Source: Flammeovirgaceae bacterium UBA2371 (GTDB lineage: Bacteria; Bacteroidota; Bacteroidia; Cytophagales; Cyclobacteriaceae). Taken from it: a stretch of DNA of 64,000 nucleotides. The stretch lies in NCBI GenBank assembly GCA_002345965.1, contig DDTF01000052.1:1-64000 (forward strand). Direction: 5' to 3'. Below are positions 42,766-51,982 of the stretch, piece after piece. A program made the translations under genes and the position numbers. The notes beneath the pieces were generated by a model that was given only the letters and a program-made list of their open reading frames with translations, searched no databases and was not told where the DNA came from. Every line of letters begins with the position of its first letter. The first letter of the stretch is position 1.

Positions 42766-43845
42766 TTAATTTTTTACTTTTATAAGATTCATTGGGGAAG
42801 GAATAACTACCACATTGTTCGAAGTTGGAAATCCCTCACAAAGTAGCACTTGCCCGTCCTTCATTTCATCAGGTGTCAGTATGTGATTTTTTCTCATCTC
42901 CACTTCACCAGATATCAATAAAGAGCGGCACATACCGCATTGACCAGCCTTACAAGAATGAGGTAAATTTATCCCTGAACTTAAAGCAGACTGTAAAATT
43001 GATTCTCCAGGTGCCACCTCCACCAATCGATCCTGATCTTTCCATCGAATAATTACTTCAGTGGTGGGCAATGAATTAAAGTCAACTACATTTGATGAAT
43101 GTGGTACATAAAAATACTCTTTGTGTATATATTCAGCTCCCACATTCAAGGAGACAAGTGATTCAGTAATCATTTCCATAAATCCAAATGGACCACACAT
43201 ATAATACTCAATCTGACTTTCAGATTTGGACATCAGATCCTTCACCAGCTTCTTTGTAATCAGTTTGCTCAGACGACCCTTGTAAAAAGTATTAAAATCA
43301 GTCGGGATATCATCAGTCTCAGAAATAGCGTGATAAACAAAGAATCGCTCTTCAAAGACTTTTGTCAATATTTCAATTTCTTCTCTGAAAATAATTTTAT
43401 TAAATCTTCGATTGGCATATACTAACGAGATAATCGAATCAGGTTCATTGTATAGCACCGATCTAATCATTGAAACAATGGGTGTGATTCCGCTTCCTCC
43501 TGCGAAAAAAGCATAATGCTTTTTAGCACCATGTGAAGGAACCAGTGTGAAGTCTCCAAATGGACCATCCAATGCAACCATCAAACCTTCTCGAGCATTT
43601 TCCGTCAGGTATTTTGAAAATTTTCCGCCAGGAATTACACGAAATGTAACAGCAACATCATCATCCTGAAAAGGCGAAGTGTTAATTGAGTAAGATCTGC
43701 TCTCTAAATCATTATCTACAAGAGCAGAGAGTGACAAATATTGCCCAGGCTTATAACTTGACAATTCGTTGGTTGATTCAAACCACAACGTCATCGAATC
43801 ATTTGTGGGCCTCGTGATTGCTTTGATTGGTATTTGAAACTGCAT
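42766..43845 (-). CDS. Ferredoxin-type flavoreductase (PaaE/Hmp-reductase-like)
   Basis: 359 residues in three domains: an FAD-binding beta barrel (RSYSINTSP), an NAD(P)-binding domain (FFAGGSGITPIVS, then YYMCGPFGFMEMI), and a C-terminal plant-type [2Fe-2S] domain with Cys298, Cys303, Cys306 and Cys336 (SCKAGQCGMCR...LLC). This moves electrons from NAD(P)H via FAD to the cluster and an outside acceptor. The oxygenase partner found in classical operons is absent. It lies between metal-related genes, so a reductive role in metal or redox stress is possible (inferred). Confidence 0.87.
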   Translation of the reverse strand: MQFQIPIKAITRPTNDSMTLWFESTNELSSYKPGQYLSLSALVDNDLESRSYSINTSPFQDDDVAVTFRVIPGGKFSKYLTENAREGLMVALDGPFGDFTLVPSHGAKKHYAFFAGGSGITPIVSMIRSVLYNEPDSIISLVYANRRFNKIIFREEIEILTKVFEERFFVYHAISETDDIPTDFNTFYKGRLSKLITKKLVKDLMSKSESQIEYYMCGPFGFMEMITESLVSLNVGAEYIHKEYFYVPHSSNVVDFNSLPTTEVIIRWKDQDRLVEVAPGESILQSALSSGINLPHSCKAGQCGMCRSLLISGEVEMRKNHILTPDEMKDGQVLLCEGFPTSNNVVVIPSPMNLIKVKN

Positions 43846-43851
43846 AAAAAT

Positions 43852-43929
43852 TTAAAAAATAATGGTTAAACAGATCGTAGCTACCACAAGTCCAATCACC
43901 AGCAGAAATTTTTGTTGCAACGCTTTCAT
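43852..43929 (-). CDS. Putative 25-aa single-helix membrane peptide
   Basis: A short reading frame (ATG at 43929) coding for a Lys/Gln start (MKALQQKF) and a strongly hydrophobic helix (LLVIGLVVATICLTIIF). It ends 6 bp before the reductase start, at a spacing usual for an operon partner. Support is only codon continuity, topology and position; no homologue is recognised. Confidence 0.35.
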   Translation of the reverse strand: MKALQQKFLLVIGLVVATICLTIIF

Positions 43930-44029
43930 GATTTTGTGCTTATTATAACCTAAAGGTACCCTATGTCTGGGCCTTACCTGTTGCACTTAAACCGGAAGGA
44001 TTTATAAGATTTACGAGGCTATAAATCGG

Positions 44030-44674
44030 TTATTCAGGCCGAAAATCAGCTGAAAATAGATCTAAACAATGCTTACTACAGAAGTGAAATGATTGATCAT
44101 CTTTTACCAAAATGAAGCTACTTTTAGCGGGATCAACATGCATAAGGCATACTGGGTCAATAGGCAAAAATGGGGTTGCTTCTATAGGGTTGGGCAATTC
44201 AAATAACGCTATATCTGCTGCAACGTTCTTAAGCTTAAACGTACCAATTGGCTTTGCCTCAACTGGCAGGAGGCCTTGAATTTCATTTAAGAATACCTCG
44301 GAACAAACCACCTGCCCGCGTTTGGCAAGGTTCATTATTCTCGATGCCACATTGATAGTTGTGCCAAATAAATTGCCGTTCTGCTCAAATACTGGCCCGT
44401 AGTGAATACCAGAATGAATGGCTAGAAAATCATGTTCTTTAAGAGCAAGGCAATTAAGACGTTGAGCCGTCAATGCTATATCAATTGCCTGATCAGCAAT
44501 CATGACCACCTGATCACCTATTCGCTGAATCACTTTGCAATTGCCAAAACATGCCTTGTCAACGAGCTGCATATATTTGTCCACTATCTTAGCGGCAGAA
44601 GCACCGCCATGAACATCCGTCATGGCGGTGTATCCTGTTAAATCTGCCATCAGTATAGCTACATCTCGTTCCAT
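44030..44674 (-). CDS. Class III cyclase-like domain fused to a YHS metal-binding domain
   Basis: 214 residues. Residues 1-160 are a nucleotide-cyclase homology domain: metal Asp11 (MADLTGYT) and Asp54 (RIGDQVV), and the transition-state pair Asn108 and Arg112 (INVASRI). By eye the substrate-selecting Lys and Asp of adenylyl cyclases are replaced by Gln50 and Asn101. Residues about 172-214 form a YHS module (DPVCLMHVDP, FCSKHCLDLF; Cys176, Cys199, Cys203, His202), known from metal-handling proteins. Metal could therefore control the cyclase part (inferred). It is 4 bp downstream of the tolC-like gene. Confidence 0.83.
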   Translation of the reverse strand: MERDVAILMADLTGYTAMTDVHGGASAAKIVDKYMQLVDKACFGNCKVIQRIGDQVVMIADQAIDIALTAQRLNCLALKEHDFLAIHSGIHYGPVFEQNGNLFGTTINVASRIMNLAKRGQVVCSEVFLNEIQGLLPVEAKPIGTFKLKNVAADIALFELPNPIEATPFLPIDPVCLMHVDPAKSSFILVKDDQSFHFCSKHCLDLFSADFRPE

Positions 44675-44678
44675 GCGT

Positions 44679-46025
44679 TTAGTTGGATAATAGCCCCAGC
44701 GCTCTATCCATCTCTAATTTAGCAATCTTCACATTGTAAACAGCGTGCAGCTGATTCATCTTTGCTTCCGTAAATGATAATTCTGCATCTGTCATTTCCA
44801 ATCTGGAACTCAGTCCATTTTTATATCGGTCATTTACAATTCTGTAATTCATTTCAGCGGCTTCCACTGTTCTTTCCAAAACAGTTAGTCTTTTAAGCAC
44901 TTCTTCTAATTTACTCTCCAGGCCGGATAGCTCCGTTCTTGCCTTCTCCATTGCATCTAATAATTCCAACTCACTTGTCTGAGTACGCAAGTTGGACTGT
45001 CTTATGCGAGAATTAATTTTATTACCTGTGAAAATGGGGACGTTAGCCTGAAGGCCCAGGAAGGAAGTTCTTGGCCAACGATAAGCATCGAATTGACGAT
45101 TATCTGCTTGCGCTTGCAGCTGGTAAGACCCAACAACCGAAATGGTTGGCAATCGCTGTGCCTGGCTCTGGCTCATCAAACTTTTATGAAGTTCCACTGA
45201 TAATTTTCTCCATTGCAGATCCGGGCGATTCAATAGAATCTCATCCACTGCGTGATCAGTAATCTCAAAATGTCGAATTGAATTATCATACTGTAGATTG
45301 TCAGTCAACACAAGCACATCATCTTTTTGAAGTCCCATAATTTGCTTTAACTGAAGTAAGGTCACTTCATATTGACTTTCCAAATAAGTAACTGTTGCTC
45401 CCAGATTTTCAACTGCAATAAAATTTCTTAGCGTATCTATCTTCAGACTCTTTCCCTGGCGCAATAACGAACGAGAATCATCCAGTGATCTTAGATTTCT
45501 TTCAAGACTTTGTTGATTCAAATTCAAGCTTTCGCGAATAAGGAGTGCTTTCAAATAAGTTGAAGTAAGCAAAACAGTTAACTGCGCCTTATGATCAAGC
45601 GTCATTTGCCCCTGTTGTGCCCTTTCAATTTTGGCACTTTTCACCTGTCTTCTTGCTGCTTCTGACACAATGGGTTGATGAAGCGAAAGGGAAGTGCTGA
45701 ATGTATTCCTTCCCCCTACTGCCACATCTACTACCGGATCAGTTTCACTTCCTACAAATGAACCCGGCATAAAAATTACCTGACGATCAAAATAGTAAGA
45801 ATAGTTGCCATTGGCTGACAAAGAAGGCAAGAGGTTTCCCTTGCTCAGTTTGATTGACTCCTCGGCAAATTTCTCTTCGAGGTAATGGACCTTTAAGGAC
45901 TTGTTATTTTCTTTGGCCAACATTAGAGCTTCGCTCAAGGATACTTTAAGTTCCTGTGCCAGGCCTAACGTCATGGTGTTGACTATTAAAAACCCAATCA
46001 CCATTTGTTTTATATTATTTTTCAT
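44679..46025 (-). CDS. TolC-family outer-membrane efflux protein
   Basis: About 448 residues from ATG 46025; the longer frame to 46064 overlaps the RND gene. Signal peptide (VIGFLIVNTMTLGLAQ), then two repeats of paired long helices with short strands (VSLSEALMLAKENNKSLKV; the QANVPIFTGNKINSRIRQSN outer-membrane segment) as in TolC. It makes the outer channel for the RND pump encoded next to it (gap 19 bp). Final strand-helix segments are complete. Confidence 0.9.
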   Translation of the reverse strand: MKNNIKQMVIGFLIVNTMTLGLAQELKVSLSEALMLAKENNKSLKVHYLEEKFAEESIKLSKGNLLPSLSANGNYSYYFDRQVIFMPGSFVGSETDPVVDVAVGGRNTFSTSLSLHQPIVSEAARRQVKSAKIERAQQGQMTLDHKAQLTVLLTSTYLKALLIRESLNLNQQSLERNLRSLDDSRSLLRQGKSLKIDTLRNFIAVENLGATVTYLESQYEVTLLQLKQIMGLQKDDVLVLTDNLQYDNSIRHFEITDHAVDEILLNRPDLQWRKLSVELHKSLMSQSQAQRLPTISVVGSYQLQAQADNRQFDAYRWPRTSFLGLQANVPIFTGNKINSRIRQSNLRTQTSELELLDAMEKARTELSGLESKLEEVLKRLTVLERTVEAAEMNYRIVNDRYKNGLSSRLEMTDAELSFTEAKMNQLHAVYNVKIAKLEMDRALGLLSN

Positions 46026-46044
46026 AACGATCTGAATTTTAGAC

Positions 46045-49000
46045 TTAAATGAAAAGTGCTTCATCCACTTGTTCCTTCTTGCGCTTGGATGTTGATAAGT
46101 AAGAGTAGACGGCTGGTATTACAAAAAGCGTAAGAATACCAGCGAAGATTAAACCTCCAGCAATAACAATTCCTAAAGATTGACGACTATTAGTAGTCAA
46201 TGCGATAGGTAGCGCACCGAAGATCATAGCTAATGAAGTCATTAGAATAGGACGGAAACGTTGTTCCGCTGCCAGCTTTGCTGCTTCAAATTTTGAAAGT
46301 CCTGTATCTTTTAAATGATTGGCAAATTCAACGATCAGAATTCCATTTTTAGTAATCAATCCTATCAAGGTAATTATACCTATCTGACTGAATACGTTCA
46401 GGCTTTGGCTAAACCAATCCAAACTGATCAAGGCTCCTGCAATCGCCATGGGCACGGTAAGCATAATGATGAGCGGATCGCGTAAGCTTTCAAATTGTGC
46501 GGCCAAAATCATGTAGATCATTAACAAGGCAAGGATGAGTGTAAAAGTTAAGTTACCCTGACTTTCAATAAAATCTCTGGACTGTCCTGCCAAAGTACTC
46601 TTGAATGTTTCACCCAGCACTTCTGCTTTGATCCTTTCCATTTCTTTGATCCCCTCTTCAAGGCTTACACCTGGAGCGAGACCGGCAGAAATTGTAGCAG
46701 AAGTAAATTGATCATATCTGTAAATCGCAGCCGGGCTAATACCCTCATTAATGGTTACGAGGTTATCCAATGATATCATTTGATTATTGGATGACTTCAC
46801 ATAAATGGATCGCAAATCACTAATATCGTTTCTGTTATTGCGCTCTACCTGCCCGATCACCTCATATTGACGATCATTTTGCAAAAAGTAACCGTAGCGC
46901 TGACCCGAAAACGAAAGTTGAAGTGCACGTGCAACTTCTTGAATGGATACCCCCATTAATGCCGCCTTCTGACGATCTATATTGATCTGTAGCTCTGGTT
47001 TGTTAATTTTCAAATCACTATCAACAAACATTAACTTTTGGCTTTGACGAGCAGCGTTCAAAAATTTAGGAAGTATGCTCGAGAGGCTGTCAAGATTAGA
47101 AGCTTGCAATACAAATTGCACTGGCTGGCCACCACCATATCGTGTCCCGATTGTTGGAGGCATGTATGGGAATAATAAAATATTTCTGAACTGGCCAGAT
47201 GCCGCACCATATTGATAATACAATTGCTGGGCAGTTGCTTTTCTCTCTTTAGGATCCTTCAAGTAAATACTTTGAACTGCTACGTTTACAGGAGCTGGTG
47301 CAGGTATGAAAGAAATTGCAACCATCGAATAAGTTTGATAAAGCCCTTCAGTGTTATCATTCACATAATGCCCTACTTCCTTCATGTTCTTTTTCATGAA
47401 ATCATAAGAGACACCTTCTGGTGCAATAGCAATCAACATCATGTTAGAGCGATCTTCTACTGGAGCCAACTCTGATGGCAATTTTTTACCTAAGTGATAG
47501 ATCAATGCCGCCATCGCTACAACAAAAACCCAAGCCAGATAACGGTGTTTCATAAAACCACCTAAAAGGAATGCGTAGCCTCCGTTCAACTTTAAAAAGA
47601 ATGGTTCAGTGACGCGGTGTAACCAATTGGGTTTATCATGTTTCTTTAGCAAGTAAGCACTCAACATAGGTGATAGTGTAAGCGCTACGAAAGCAGACAC
47701 TAATACAGAACCAGATACCACAATAGCAAACTCCTTAAACAACTGGCCACTTATACCTCCCATAAAAATGATGGGTAAGAACACAGCGGCCAATGTGATG
47801 GTGGTAGATATTACTGCAAAATAAATTTCTTTTGATCCGGCAAAGGCAGCCTGAACTGGCGCCATTCCTTCTTCTACTTTCTTATAAATATTTTCCAAAA
47901 CCACAATCGCGTCATCCACCACCAATCCGATGGCCAACACTAACCCTAGAAGCGTAAGCACGTTGATGGAAAACCCTGCGAGGTACATGATGAAGAAAGC
48001 AGACAAGATAGAGACCGGAATCGCCAACACAGGGATTATAGTAGAGCGCCAGTCGCGTAGAAAAAGGAAAATAATAAGCACCACTAATCCAAAGGCAATA
48101 AACAAGGTCTCCTCTACTTCATGAATGGATTCACGAACAGGCTTTGTATAATCGAAACCCACAATTAATCTATACTCTGAAGATACCTCCTTACGTAACT
48201 GCTCAAGGCGTTTATAGAATTCATCTACTACTTCAATTGCATTGGCACCACGTTGTATTTGAATGGCCACACCTACACCTATACGATCTGCTTTATCCGT
48301 ACTATTAACGATTGCATTTCGCTCGTTCATTTCACCGAGCTCTGCATAACCCACATCTTTTAATCGAATGACAGACGTACCTGTTTGTTTAACTATCATA
48401 TTGTTAAACTCCTCTGTGGTAGTAAGACGACCTAAGGCTCGTACACTTAATTCGCTGGTTTGCCCTTCAATTCTTCCTGAAGGCAAATCAATGTTCTCAC
48501 GCATAAGTGCCAACCGAATATCCTCAGGCGTAAGTTGATACGATGCCAGTTTAATAGGATCAAAGCGCAATCGCATGGCATATTTATGCTCTCCTACAAT
48601 CTGTACACGTTGGATACCAGGTATAGATTGCATGCGTTCCTTAATAACTGTAGAAGCTAAATGACTGACCTCTTTGATATCACGTGTATCACTTTCCACT
48701 TCCAAAAAGGCAACCAGGTTATCCGCAGAACTGGCTTTCTCTACGATGGGAGGGTCAACATCAGCAGGCAATTGATTTTTTGACTTGGAAACTTTATCGC
48801 GAACATCGTTCAATGCGTCTTCCAGGTTCACGTCACGATTGAACTCAACGGAAATGATACTCACTTGCTCCCGGGATTCTGAAGAGATGGTTCTTAACCC
48901 ATTGGCTTCAGCAATTGATTCTTCCAATGGTTTTGAAATCTTGGAAGCAATCACATCAGGACTTGCTCCTGGATAAAAAGTAATCACAGCGATTACCGGA

Positions 49001-49125
49001 GGCTCTGTCAACGGAAATTCACGAATACCCAGATATTTCCACCCAACAATTCCCATAACCACGATGATAGCGGAGAACACTCCGGCCAGCACGGGCTTTC
49101 TAATACTTAATGATGGTAAGCTCAT
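46045..49125 (-). CDS. RND efflux transporter, HAE-1 (AcrB-like) type
   Basis: 1026 residues, full length for AcrB homologues, with twelve transmembrane helices and two large periplasmic loops. TM4 carries the proton-relay Asp-Asp pair in GLVVDDAIVVLENIYKK (near residue 400), characteristic of HAE pumps and not of CusA-type HME pumps. So despite the metal context it probably exports organic compounds or drugs. It forms a tripartite system with the adaptor (8 bp upstream) and the TolC-like channel. Confidence 0.93.
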   Translation of the reverse strand: MSLPSLSIRKPVLAGVFSAIIVVMGIVGWKYLGIREFPLTEPPVIAVITFYPGASPDVIASKISKPLEESIAEANGLRTISSESREQVSIISVEFNRDVNLEDALNDVRDKVSKSKNQLPADVDPPIVEKASSADNLVAFLEVESDTRDIKEVSHLASTVIKERMQSIPGIQRVQIVGEHKYAMRLRFDPIKLASYQLTPEDIRLALMRENIDLPSGRIEGQTSELSVRALGRLTTTEEFNNMIVKQTGTSVIRLKDVGYAELGEMNERNAIVNSTDKADRIGVGVAIQIQRGANAIEVVDEFYKRLEQLRKEVSSEYRLIVGFDYTKPVRESIHEVEETLFIAFGLVVLIIFLFLRDWRSTIIPVLAIPVSILSAFFIMYLAGFSINVLTLLGLVLAIGLVVDDAIVVLENIYKKVEEGMAPVQAAFAGSKEIYFAVISTTITLAAVFLPIIFMGGISGQLFKEFAIVVSGSVLVSAFVALTLSPMLSAYLLKKHDKPNWLHRVTEPFFLKLNGGYAFLLGGFMKHRYLAWVFVVAMAALIYHLGKKLPSELAPVEDRSNMMLIAIAPEGVSYDFMKKNMKEVGHYVNDNTEGLYQTYSMVAISFIPAPAPVNVAVQSIYLKDPKERKATAQQLYYQYGAASGQFRNILLFPYMPPTIGTRYGGGQPVQFVLQASNLDSLSSILPKFLNAARQSQKLMFVDSDLKINKPELQINIDRQKAALMGVSIQEVARALQLSFSGQRYGYFLQNDRQYEVIGQVERNNRNDISDLRSIYVKSSNNQMISLDNLVTINEGISPAAIYRYDQFTSATISAGLAPGVSLEEGIKEMERIKAEVLGETFKSTLAGQSRDFIESQGNLTFTLILALLMIYMILAAQFESLRDPLIIMLTVPMAIAGALISLDWFSQSLNVFSQIGIITLIGLITKNGILIVEFANHLKDTGLSKFEAAKLAAEQRFRPILMTSLAMIFGALPIALTTNSRQSLGIVIAGGLIFAGILTLFVIPAVYSYLSTSKRKKEQVDEALFI

Positions 49126-49133
49126 AATATTAA

Positions 49134-50186
49134 TTATTTAGTGGATACAACCTGCACGGGAGTTCCCTCACCGGTACGCAGGATATTGGATACCATTACG
49201 GTATCTCCATTATTTAAACCAGAAGAAATAATTGCTTCAGCTTCGTTGCGATTCCATATAGAAACTGGAGTCAGTCTAGCCAGACCTTGTTTAATTACAA
49301 AAACACTGTAACCATTTGCGCCTGGAATAAGCGACTCCGTTGGAAGTGCCATTCCAAGTTCTCCTGCATTGGATATGCTGTAAAATATTTTTGCAGACAT
49401 TCCTGGTTTCAATGAACCATTCATATTTCCAGCAACAGCCTGAACGGTAATGTTTCTGCTTAAAGGATCGACACCTGGTTCAATTGCACTTATTTTGGCA
49501 TATTGTTTTTGATCACTCAACGATGTGATGAAAGTAATTTGCTTGCCTGGTTTTACTGAGGAAGCATACTTTTCAGGAATACTGAATTGAATTTTTACAT
49601 TCCCAGATTCTTGTAAAGTTACCAATGGAGTTCCTGCACCAGCCAACGCTCCTATTTGAAGTTTGGTAATACCAATATACCCAGAGAAAGGTGCGTGGAT
49701 GATGGTCTTAGAAAGATCAACTTTTAACAAATCTTCAGTGGCCTGCAATGATTGCAGCTTGCTGAAAGCCACATCATATTCTTCCTGCCTAACCGATTCA
49801 TTTTTTAAAAGTTCAGCCAAGCGTGATTCGCTTAATTTCGCAAGATTCAACTCAGCTCCTGTCTGCTTGAGACGAGCCAAAATATCAGCATCATCCAACT
49901 TATACAAAAGTTGATCTTTTGTCACATGGCTTCCATCGTTAAAGTGAATGGCAACAATTTTTCTCGAAACTTCGCTCACAATAGTTACCTCTCTGTTTGG
50001 CAGAACAGATCCCGCCACCACCTCTTCCTGTGTAAGAGGCATTGCCGCAACTACGCGAACATCTACTGGTAGTTTTGAAATTCCACCCGGAGTGCTCTCA
50101 GCAGTATTGGCTTTTGTAGAGCAAGCTATAACAGCTGCCCCCGTTGCCATTACCAGAAGATAATTTATTAATGTGTTTGTCTTCAT
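49134..50186 (-). CDS. RND periplasmic adaptor (membrane fusion protein), lipoprotein
   Basis: 350 residues. A lipoprotein signal ends VIAC (Cys22). Then lipoyl/barrel-sandwich halves (NREVTIVSEVSRKIVAIHFNDGSHVTKDQ and VDLSKTIIHAPFSGYIGIT), separated by a helical hairpin (LKQTGAELNLAKLSESRLAELL), and a beta-barrel and C-terminal domain. It is the AcrA/MexA type and the first gene of the adaptor-pump-channel unit. No metal-binding Met or His clusters are evident. Confidence 0.92.
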   Translation of the reverse strand: MKTNTLINYLLVMATGAAVIACSTKANTAESTPGGISKLPVDVRVVAAMPLTQEEVVAGSVLPNREVTIVSEVSRKIVAIHFNDGSHVTKDQLLYKLDDADILARLKQTGAELNLAKLSESRLAELLKNESVRQEEYDVAFSKLQSLQATEDLLKVDLSKTIIHAPFSGYIGITKLQIGALAGAGTPLVTLQESGNVKIQFSIPEKYASSVKPGKQITFITSLSDQKQYAKISAIEPGVDPLSRNITVQAVAGNMNGSLKPGMSAKIFYSISNAGELGMALPTESLIPGANGYSVFVIKQGLARLTPVSIWNRNEAEAIISSGLNNGDTVMVSNILRTGEGTPVQVVSTK

Positions 50187-50283
50187 AATTATTGGTTTGT
50201 TTATGAGGCAAAGAACGGGATTGACTTTACCCTTGATTTGTATTTAAACAGGTAGTGTTTATATAGTTACCTGAATAACAAAA

Positions 50284-50332
50284 TGGCTGACTTAAAAAGC
50301 ATCACATTAAATGTGTTTCTTTAAGTCAGCCA
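50284..50332. repeat. 13-bp perfect inverted repeat with nested hairpin
   Basis: TGGCTGACTTAAA (50284-50296) and its exact complement (50320-50332) enclose 23 nt that themselves hold CACATT/AATGTG. It lies between the MFS stop and the adaptor start on the minus strand. It may terminate the MFS transcript, although its T-run is poor, or may be a regulatory cruciform. Confidence 0.6.
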
Positions 50333-50374
50333 AACAGAGTTGAGCATGAACATGCTCCTAAACAAAGTATTTTC

Positions 50375-51796
50375 CTATTGCTTGAATTGCTTTATTCCCA
50401 AGGCAGCAATAACTACGCTCAAACCACTAATGAAAGCAGCTGCTCGGAATGCCGTTTGAAAACCTGTGTTGAGTGCTTCTTGTTGTTCCACGCCACTTGC
50501 CAACAAATTACTGGTGGTAGAAATGGCTATCGCTACTGCAATCGCTAATCCGATCGCTGAACCTACCTGGTAAGTTGTATTGACCAGACCTGATGCAACT
50601 CCAGCTTCTTCAGGTTTAGCTCCTGACATAGCGGCCATTGTTCCTGGTATATAAGCTAACGACATGCCAATAGCCCCTAATAAAGAAGCTCCTAACACGT
50701 GAGTAAGGAAATCACCATTTTCCGGAACGAACGAAAACCATACCAGTGATGCTGTTAAGGAAAGTAGCCCCAATATCAAATTCAATTTGTAACCGAATTT
50801 AGCAATTAGCTTTCCCGTTACACCTACCATTAATACCATGATAGCAAACGTCATGGGCAACAATGCCAAACCTGATGCGAATGCTGAGTAGTGAAGAGAT
50901 TGTTGTAGATAAAGATTCAAATAAAACCACAATGGTATCCAGGCACCCGCCATTAAGGCCATCACAATATTTCCAGACGACAAGTTGGGAACTTTGAAAA
51001 TTGAAAGCGGAAGTAATGGAGCTGAAGACTTGCGCTGAACAGTAACGAAGGCTATAAATAATGCCAGCGCTATCGCAAACAAAATCAATGTTGCCCCCGA
51101 TGTCCATCCGTTTTTATCAACCATAACCAAAGTATAAACTGTAACCATCGTTGCAGCTGTTACTAATATTGCTCCTATATAGTCAATGGCTCCCTTTTGC
51201 TTTCTTCCTGCCACTAATAATGAAGCACCTGCTATCATCACAATGAGGCCCAATGGGATATTGATAAAAAAAGTCCATCGCCATGACAAGTATTGAGTGA
51301 GCAATCCCCCTAAGAAAACTCCTGCTGATCCTCCAGCAGCCGCAGAAGCGCCCCAAAACCCAAAAGCTTTGGCGAGTTCTTTAGGATCACTGAAGATGGT
51401 CATCAGTAACGTTAATGCAGAAGGCGCAATTAATGCTGCCCCAAGACCCTGAAGCCCCCGCCCGATATTCATCGACATCTCTGACCAGGCAAATCCTGTT
51501 AAGAGACTGGCAACTGTAAGAATCCCAAAGCCCCACATGAAGATATTTTTTGGGCCATACAAGTCAGACAACTTACCTCCAAGAAGTAAAACACCACCAA
51601 AGATGATCACATAGGCATTGAATATCCACTGTAACCCTGACGGTGCATAATTCAAATCATTTTGAATTGCTGGTAATGCCACCCCAATAATGGAAGTATC
51701 CATTATTACCATAAACTGTGCGGCACATAGTACGGCTAATGCTGACCAACGCATTGGGTAAATGTTGGGCGCATCAATTGTTAATGTTTTTGACAT
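50375..51796 (-). CDS. DHA2-family MFS drug/proton antiporter (EmrB/QacA-like)
   Basis: 473 residues with about 14 transmembrane helices. Motif A-type loops (GGKLSDLYGPKNIF), the DHA motif VIMDTSIIGVALPAIQ in TM1 and the TM5 motif C region (GASAAAGGSAGVFLGGLLTQ) identify it as a 14-TM drug exporter. EmrB usually needs EmrA, which is not encoded here, but QacA-type members act alone. It lies between the RND unit and copA and appears to have its own transcript. Confidence 0.9.
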   Translation of the reverse strand: MSKTLTIDAPNIYPMRWSALAVLCAAQFMVIMDTSIIGVALPAIQNDLNYAPSGLQWIFNAYVIIFGGVLLLGGKLSDLYGPKNIFMWGFGILTVASLLTGFAWSEMSMNIGRGLQGLGAALIAPSALTLLMTIFSDPKELAKAFGFWGASAAAGGSAGVFLGGLLTQYLSWRWTFFINIPLGLIVMIAGASLLVAGRKQKGAIDYIGAILVTAATMVTVYTLVMVDKNGWTSGATLILFAIALALFIAFVTVQRKSSAPLLPLSIFKVPNLSSGNIVMALMAGAWIPLWFYLNLYLQQSLHYSAFASGLALLPMTFAIMVLMVGVTGKLIAKFGYKLNLILGLLSLTASLVWFSFVPENGDFLTHVLGASLLGAIGMSLAYIPGTMAAMSGAKPEEAGVASGLVNTTYQVGSAIGLAIAVAIAISTTSNLLASGVEQQEALNTGFQTAFRAAAFISGLSVVIAALGIKQFKQ

Positions 51797-51892
51797 AATT
51801 ATTATTCATTTTTTCACAAAGGTTTGCTCAAAATGATTCAGACACTCTACACATTAAGGGGTATGGTTTATATAATTATGTGAAGTTGCGCT

Positions 51893-51923
51893 AAAAGGAA
51901 AAGCCCGGTTAGTGCCGGGCTCT
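51893..51923 (-). terminator. Intrinsic terminator downstream of copA
   Basis: On the minus strand, stem AGCCCGG/CCGGGCT (51921-51915, 51908-51902) with a 6-nt loop and a T-rich tail. It ends about 60-90 bp past the copA stop. Confidence 0.75.
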
Positions 51924-51982
51924 TCTTAGAGTTTATAAAATTAGCCTACGTTATATGATTTAAATTTTGTAATTGAACTTGA

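Noticed and set aside
46025..46064. Longer TolC-like start (ATG 46064)
   Set aside because: It overlaps the RND stop by 20 bp, and the shorter start at 46025 gives a normal signal peptide.
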